In this document: positions 61,273-64,000 of the stretch, piece after piece
Position numbering within the stretch: the first letter of the stretch is position 1
How the letters are laid out: every line of letters starts with the position of its first letter
Assembly: GCA_034422355.1 (NCBI GenBank)
Contig: DAOUJS010000152.1
Coordinates: forward strand, 47,340 to 111,339
DNA length: 64,000 nucleotides
From: CATOSP01 sp034422355
GTDB lineage: Bacteria > Chloroflexota > Dehalococcoidia > Lucifugimonadales > UBA3495
Direction of reading: 5' to 3'
Program-made: the position numbers and the translations under genes
Notes under the pieces: generated by a model
Database searches by the model: none
Told to the model about the DNA's origin: nothing
What the model saw: only the letters and a program-made list of their open reading frames with translations

Positions 61273-61836
61273 CTAAACGCTTACGAATATCTCTGAGACC
61301 GGCAACTCCAAACCGGGAAGGACTCCCGATTCCAAGCTGTCTCCGAAGCCGTAAAGAGCCGCTCGCTCCCATTCGCCATAGTCCAGAGTCAGGACTTCTA
61401 TGGTGCCCGCTTCAGGGGAAACCAGCCAACACTCCTTGACGTCCACGCTGGCGTAGTCGGCCAGTTTGCTCTCAATGTCCTTCCTGGAATTGCTGGGGGA
61501 CAAAATCTCTATTACCAGGTCTGGCCCCCCGTGGATCACGTCGCCGATTATGTGCCTGTTCTCGTTGCTGACATATAGAAGGTCGGGCTGACGGGTGTGT
61601 AGCGGTTCTGTACGGATTATAACGTCTAAGGGTGCGTACAAGACTACACCCAATCTTTGCTGCGTAACGAATGTATAGACAGGGACAAAGATTCTCTGCG
61701 AAACAATCTGGTGCTTGAACGTCGGGGCAGGCGCCATAATCATCTCCCCGTCCAGGATGTCATACCGGGCTTTGATTTCGGGCGCGGCAATGTACTGGTC
61801 GTAGGTCAGTCTCGCAGTTTGAAGCGCCATCAGCAC
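61273..61836 (-). CDS. Uma2 family (DUF820) PD-(D/E)xK nuclease-like protein
   Basis: 187 residues. The restriction-endonuclease-like core is visible: HTRQPDLLYVSN, GGPDLVIEILSPSNSRKDIE, then SKLADYASVDVKECWLVSPE. Asp, Glu-Ile-Leu and Lys positions of the site are kept. Uma2 proteins are numerous in Chloroflexota and cyanobacteria, and their role is unproven. Start could be GTG 61836 or ATG 61830; GGAGAGGAC lies just before both. Confidence 0.88.
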   Translation of the reverse strand: MLMALQTARLTYDQYIAAPEIKARYDILDGEMIMAPAPTFKHQIVSQRIFVPVYTFVTQQRLGVVLYAPLDVIIRTEPLHTRQPDLLYVSNENRHIIGDVIHGGPDLVIEILSPSNSRKDIESKLADYASVDVKECWLVSPEAGTIEVLTLDYGEWERAALYGFGDSLESGVLPGLELPVSEIFVSV

Positions 61837-61838
61837 GT

Positions 61839-61874
61839 CCTCTCCCTAACCCTCTCCCCTCGAGGAGAAGAGAC
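61839..61874. repeat. Dispersed palindromic repeat, family 1
   Basis: TCCTCTCCCTAACCCTCTCC followed by CCTCGAGGAGAAGAG. The CTCTCCCCTCGAGGAGAAGAG part folds into a hairpin. It overlaps the ribosome site region of the Uma2 gene. Confidence 0.6.
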
Positions 61875-62023
61875 TTTTGAAACGGTCAAAATGGCGCATC
61901 TTCCCAGCCGAACTTGCTGTCCGCCAAAGCATCGTACAACCACCCAGCGTTCTCATAAACGGACATGGCTACCTCACACGGTGCAATTGCGCGAACACTA
62001 TGATTCCCTTTTGAAGCAAGCTC

Positions 62024-63742
62024 TTACGTCTCCCCGGCCCTCCGGGCGTCGGCGCGCCAGTCGTCGGGGCTTGGAACGCGGTCGATGAGAACGTCCACCA
62101 CTGAGGGCAGACCGGAGGCCAGCGCATCCCGGATTGCATCCGGGAGTTCCCTGGAGTCCCGGACCTGCACTCCGAACGCCCCAAAGCCCCGGGCAACTGC
62201 TGCGTTGTCCGTAACCGCGAACTCCGACGCTATATACCGCCCGTCCGGCTGGTGTTGCCGCACCATGCCAAGCGCGCCGTCGTTGAACACGAAGCAGATT
62301 ATTGGCAGTTCGTACTGCATGGCCGTTGAAATCGCGTTTACCGTCATCATGTAGCCGCCGTCGCCAGTCACGCAGGCTACTGGGCGGTCCGGATAGACCA
62401 GCTTCAGGGCCACCGATGCTGGCAGGCCCCAGCCCATTCCCGCCGTTCCCCCGGGGCAGAAGAAGGTATTGGCCTGGGGCGCGCGGTACAGGTGCGCCAT
62501 CCAGGTCCGGTTGTTGCCCGCGTCCAGGGCAAAAACCGTGTCTGCGGGCATACACTCGTTCATCACCGCCACCAGCCGTTGCGGGGTTACAGGCGAGCTG
62601 TCCCGGCGCATCTCGGGATCGTCATAGAACGCCATGTCCTGCTTCCGTTGCGGCAACCCCCCGGTCCACTCACTCCTTGAAGCCGCGCTGTTTGGCGCGA
62701 CGTCTCTGGAAGCCTCCACCAACTGGGCCAGGATGCTGCCCGCATCTCCGATCAGTCCCAGTTCTACCGGAAAGGTCCAGCCGGCATTGCGGTCGTCTAT
62801 GTCTATCTGGATGATTTTCTGGCGGAGAGGGTCGAACACGTCCGGCCGCTCCCGCACCGTGTCCTGTGGGGTGAGCTTTGCCCCGACCACTACCACCGTG
62901 TCCGCGTCCCCCACCACCCGGTTGGCCGTGTCCTGGCCGTATACGCCCACCATACCCAAGGACAGGGGGTGCGTCTCGGCAATCGCGCTCTTCCCTTTGT
63001 AGCTGGTAGCGACGGGCATACCCCACATCTCCGCCAATTCCCGCAGTTGGTCGTGGGACTTGGAGAGATGCACCCCGTTGCCTGCCACCAGCACCGGGCG
63101 GCGTGACTCGGCCAGTATCCCGATTGCCCTTTCGATGTCCTGAGGCGCGCTCTGTGGCTTGGCCGTGTTCAGGTAACCCGCGGTGTGATGTACGAAAGGA
63201 GGTGACTCCACGTCCACCTCCCCGGCAATCGCCGCGCTCCGCATCACCACGCAGGCCGGCCCAGGACGTCCGCTGGTCGCGTGCTTGATGGCCAATTGCG
63301 TCCCCAGCACTGCCTCCTTCGGGCTGGTGGCCAGGGTGGTGTACTTGCTCATCGACTTGAAGATGGTTGGCAGGTCGATGCTCCCGTATTCGCCCGCCCC
63401 GGACTGGTTGGCGGCGTGGAAGGCAACCCCGCCGTCCGACGTATCCGTCAGGACGAGCATGGGGGAGCTGCTGAGCATCGCCTCCATGATCCCGAAGCTG
63501 GCGTTTGAACCCATGAATAGGCCCTGTCCCATGATCGCCGCCGGTTTTCCGGTGGCCCGTCCGTAGGCGTCGGCCATGATGGCAGCTGCCTGTTCGTGCC
63601 GCACCAGAATGGTCTTGATCCGGTCTGACTTGTCATAAAGCAGGTTGTAAATCTGGCCCGTGCCGCCGCCAGGAATCCCGAAGACGTATTCCACTCCCGC
63701 TTCTTCCAGCGATTGGACGATCAACTCATTGGCCGTAGGCAT
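62024..63742 (-). CDS. Thiamine diphosphate-dependent enzyme (acetolactate synthase-like)
   Basis: 572 residues from the ATG at 63742 with AAAAGGAGG upstream; the frame to 63835 is longer but lacks support. Catalytic Glu segment VRHEQAAAIMADAYGRATGK, central domain IGILAESRRPVLVAGNGVHL, and TPP motif GDGGYMMTVNAISTAMQYEL ending in FVFNDGALGM. The family includes acetolactate synthase, benzoylformate decarboxylase and oxalyl-CoA decarboxylase; no ilvN is adjacent, so a catabolic 2-oxoacid enzyme is more likely than amino-acid synthesis. Confidence 0.88.
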   Translation of the reverse strand: MPTANELIVQSLEEAGVEYVFGIPGGGTGQIYNLLYDKSDRIKTILVRHEQAAAIMADAYGRATGKPAAIMGQGLFMGSNASFGIMEAMLSSSPMLVLTDTSDGGVAFHAANQSGAGEYGSIDLPTIFKSMSKYTTLATSPKEAVLGTQLAIKHATSGRPGPACVVMRSAAIAGEVDVESPPFVHHTAGYLNTAKPQSAPQDIERAIGILAESRRPVLVAGNGVHLSKSHDQLRELAEMWGMPVATSYKGKSAIAETHPLSLGMVGVYGQDTANRVVGDADTVVVVGAKLTPQDTVRERPDVFDPLRQKIIQIDIDDRNAGWTFPVELGLIGDAGSILAQLVEASRDVAPNSAASRSEWTGGLPQRKQDMAFYDDPEMRRDSSPVTPQRLVAVMNECMPADTVFALDAGNNRTWMAHLYRAPQANTFFCPGGTAGMGWGLPASVALKLVYPDRPVACVTGDGGYMMTVNAISTAMQYELPIICFVFNDGALGMVRQHQPDGRYIASEFAVTDNAAVARGFGAFGVQVRDSRELPDAIRDALASGLPSVVDVLIDRVPSPDDWRADARRAGET

Positions 63743-63983
63743 TGGGCCTCCTTTTGACTCCCGGCTGCGGGACATCCCGTAAGTATGGGCGTAGCTATGG
63801 TTGGGATAATACGCCGCAGCCTTAAATCGGGTCAAGGACGGTCCAGAGGAGTACGGGAAGTGTGGAATACATCAATGTAGGGCGTCAGACTAGTACTCAG
63901 TCAAACTTGATTTTGAATATCTGGCACGGACTGAGCGGTGGTGGTAATGTTCCTGTAATTTAGTATTGCCGTGAGGTGGTGGT

Positions 63984-64000
63984 ATGGCCAGGGAAAAGTA
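63984..64000 (+). CDS. Possible start of another gene, cut by the window edge
   Basis: ATG at 63984 preceded by GAGGTGGTGGT, giving M-A-R-E-K before the sequence ends. Too short to identify. The 63743-63983 gap holds no other feature I can support. Confidence 0.3.

Noticed and set aside
1..64000. Selenoproteins encoded within the window
   Set aside because: I looked for genes whose homology continues past an in-frame TGA and found no convincing case; a SECIS/bSECIS search would be needed.

Overview
The window reads as a moderately GC-rich, gene-dense bacterial chromosome. It encodes F420-type flavin enzymes (an LLM-class oxidoreductase and a PPOX-fold protein), MmgE/PrpD, paired M20 amidohydrolases, LutABC, ferredoxin-type 2-oxoacid oxidoreductase genes, many GTG/TTG starts, and a GldA/F/G-DUF4340 transporter. 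That mix is most like Chloroflexota, in particular a Dehalococcoidia/SAR202-type genome. This assignment is inference from gene content; no rRNA or ribosomal protein gene is present to confirm it.

Layout. 2-6954: the end of an endonuclease Q-like gene, rimI, then coaE and an overlapping MoxR/NorQ ATPase, a CoA-type Nudix hydrolase and a giant NorD/CbbO-like VWA protein. 7104-7783: a HicAB module whose toxin gene is frameshifted. 7923-14595: GNAT and cinA, then a minus-strand ABC operon (ATPase, permease, GldG, DUF4340). 14836-20696: speD/speB, a site-2 protease, cysteine desulfurase, a lipoprotein, a second and intact HicAB of a different family, and a CTP-dependent lipid kinase-like protein. 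20802-24958: two M20 amidohydrolases and glycerate kinase. 24992-26708: a toxin-antitoxin/defence island (YgiT zinc finger fused to a GIY-YIG-like domain with DUF4258, then HEPN with MNT). 26771-29781: lutABC. 29973-34784: a catabolic cassette (LsrF-like aldolase, alcohol dehydrogenase, SDR, amidase, CMD). 34944-39104: FKBP lipoprotein, HAD protein, a selenocysteine tRNA with an unusual upstream repeat structure, a cation transporter and an atypical SDR. 39465-43197: thioredoxin, an rRNA m5U methyltransferase fused to Maf, and two convergent Tat loci. 43435-49486: E3 (lpd), KorA, KorB and E2 with no E1. 49562-53266: a double-domain ThyX, WrbA-like flavoprotein, zinc ribbon, and an ECF sigma/anti-sigma pair. 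53482-60550: PrpD, an LLM oxidoreductase, an Mrr_N/nuclease-like protein and a 1239-residue CHAT-like/NB-ARC/TPR protein. 60837-64000: PPOX, Uma2, a TPP enzyme, and the start of another possible gene.

The most notable items are the RlmD-Maf fusion (an enzyme that makes m5U joined to a hydrolase family that destroys m5UTP), the STAND protein with a catalytically dead CHAT domain beside a nuclease-like gene, the YgiT/GIY-YIG fusion, the double ThyX with complementary half-motifs, and the tRNA-Sec with an interleaved inverted-repeat leader. Intergenic spaces carry two small families of dispersed palindromic repeats. No CRISPR array, rRNA, transposase or integrase was seen.
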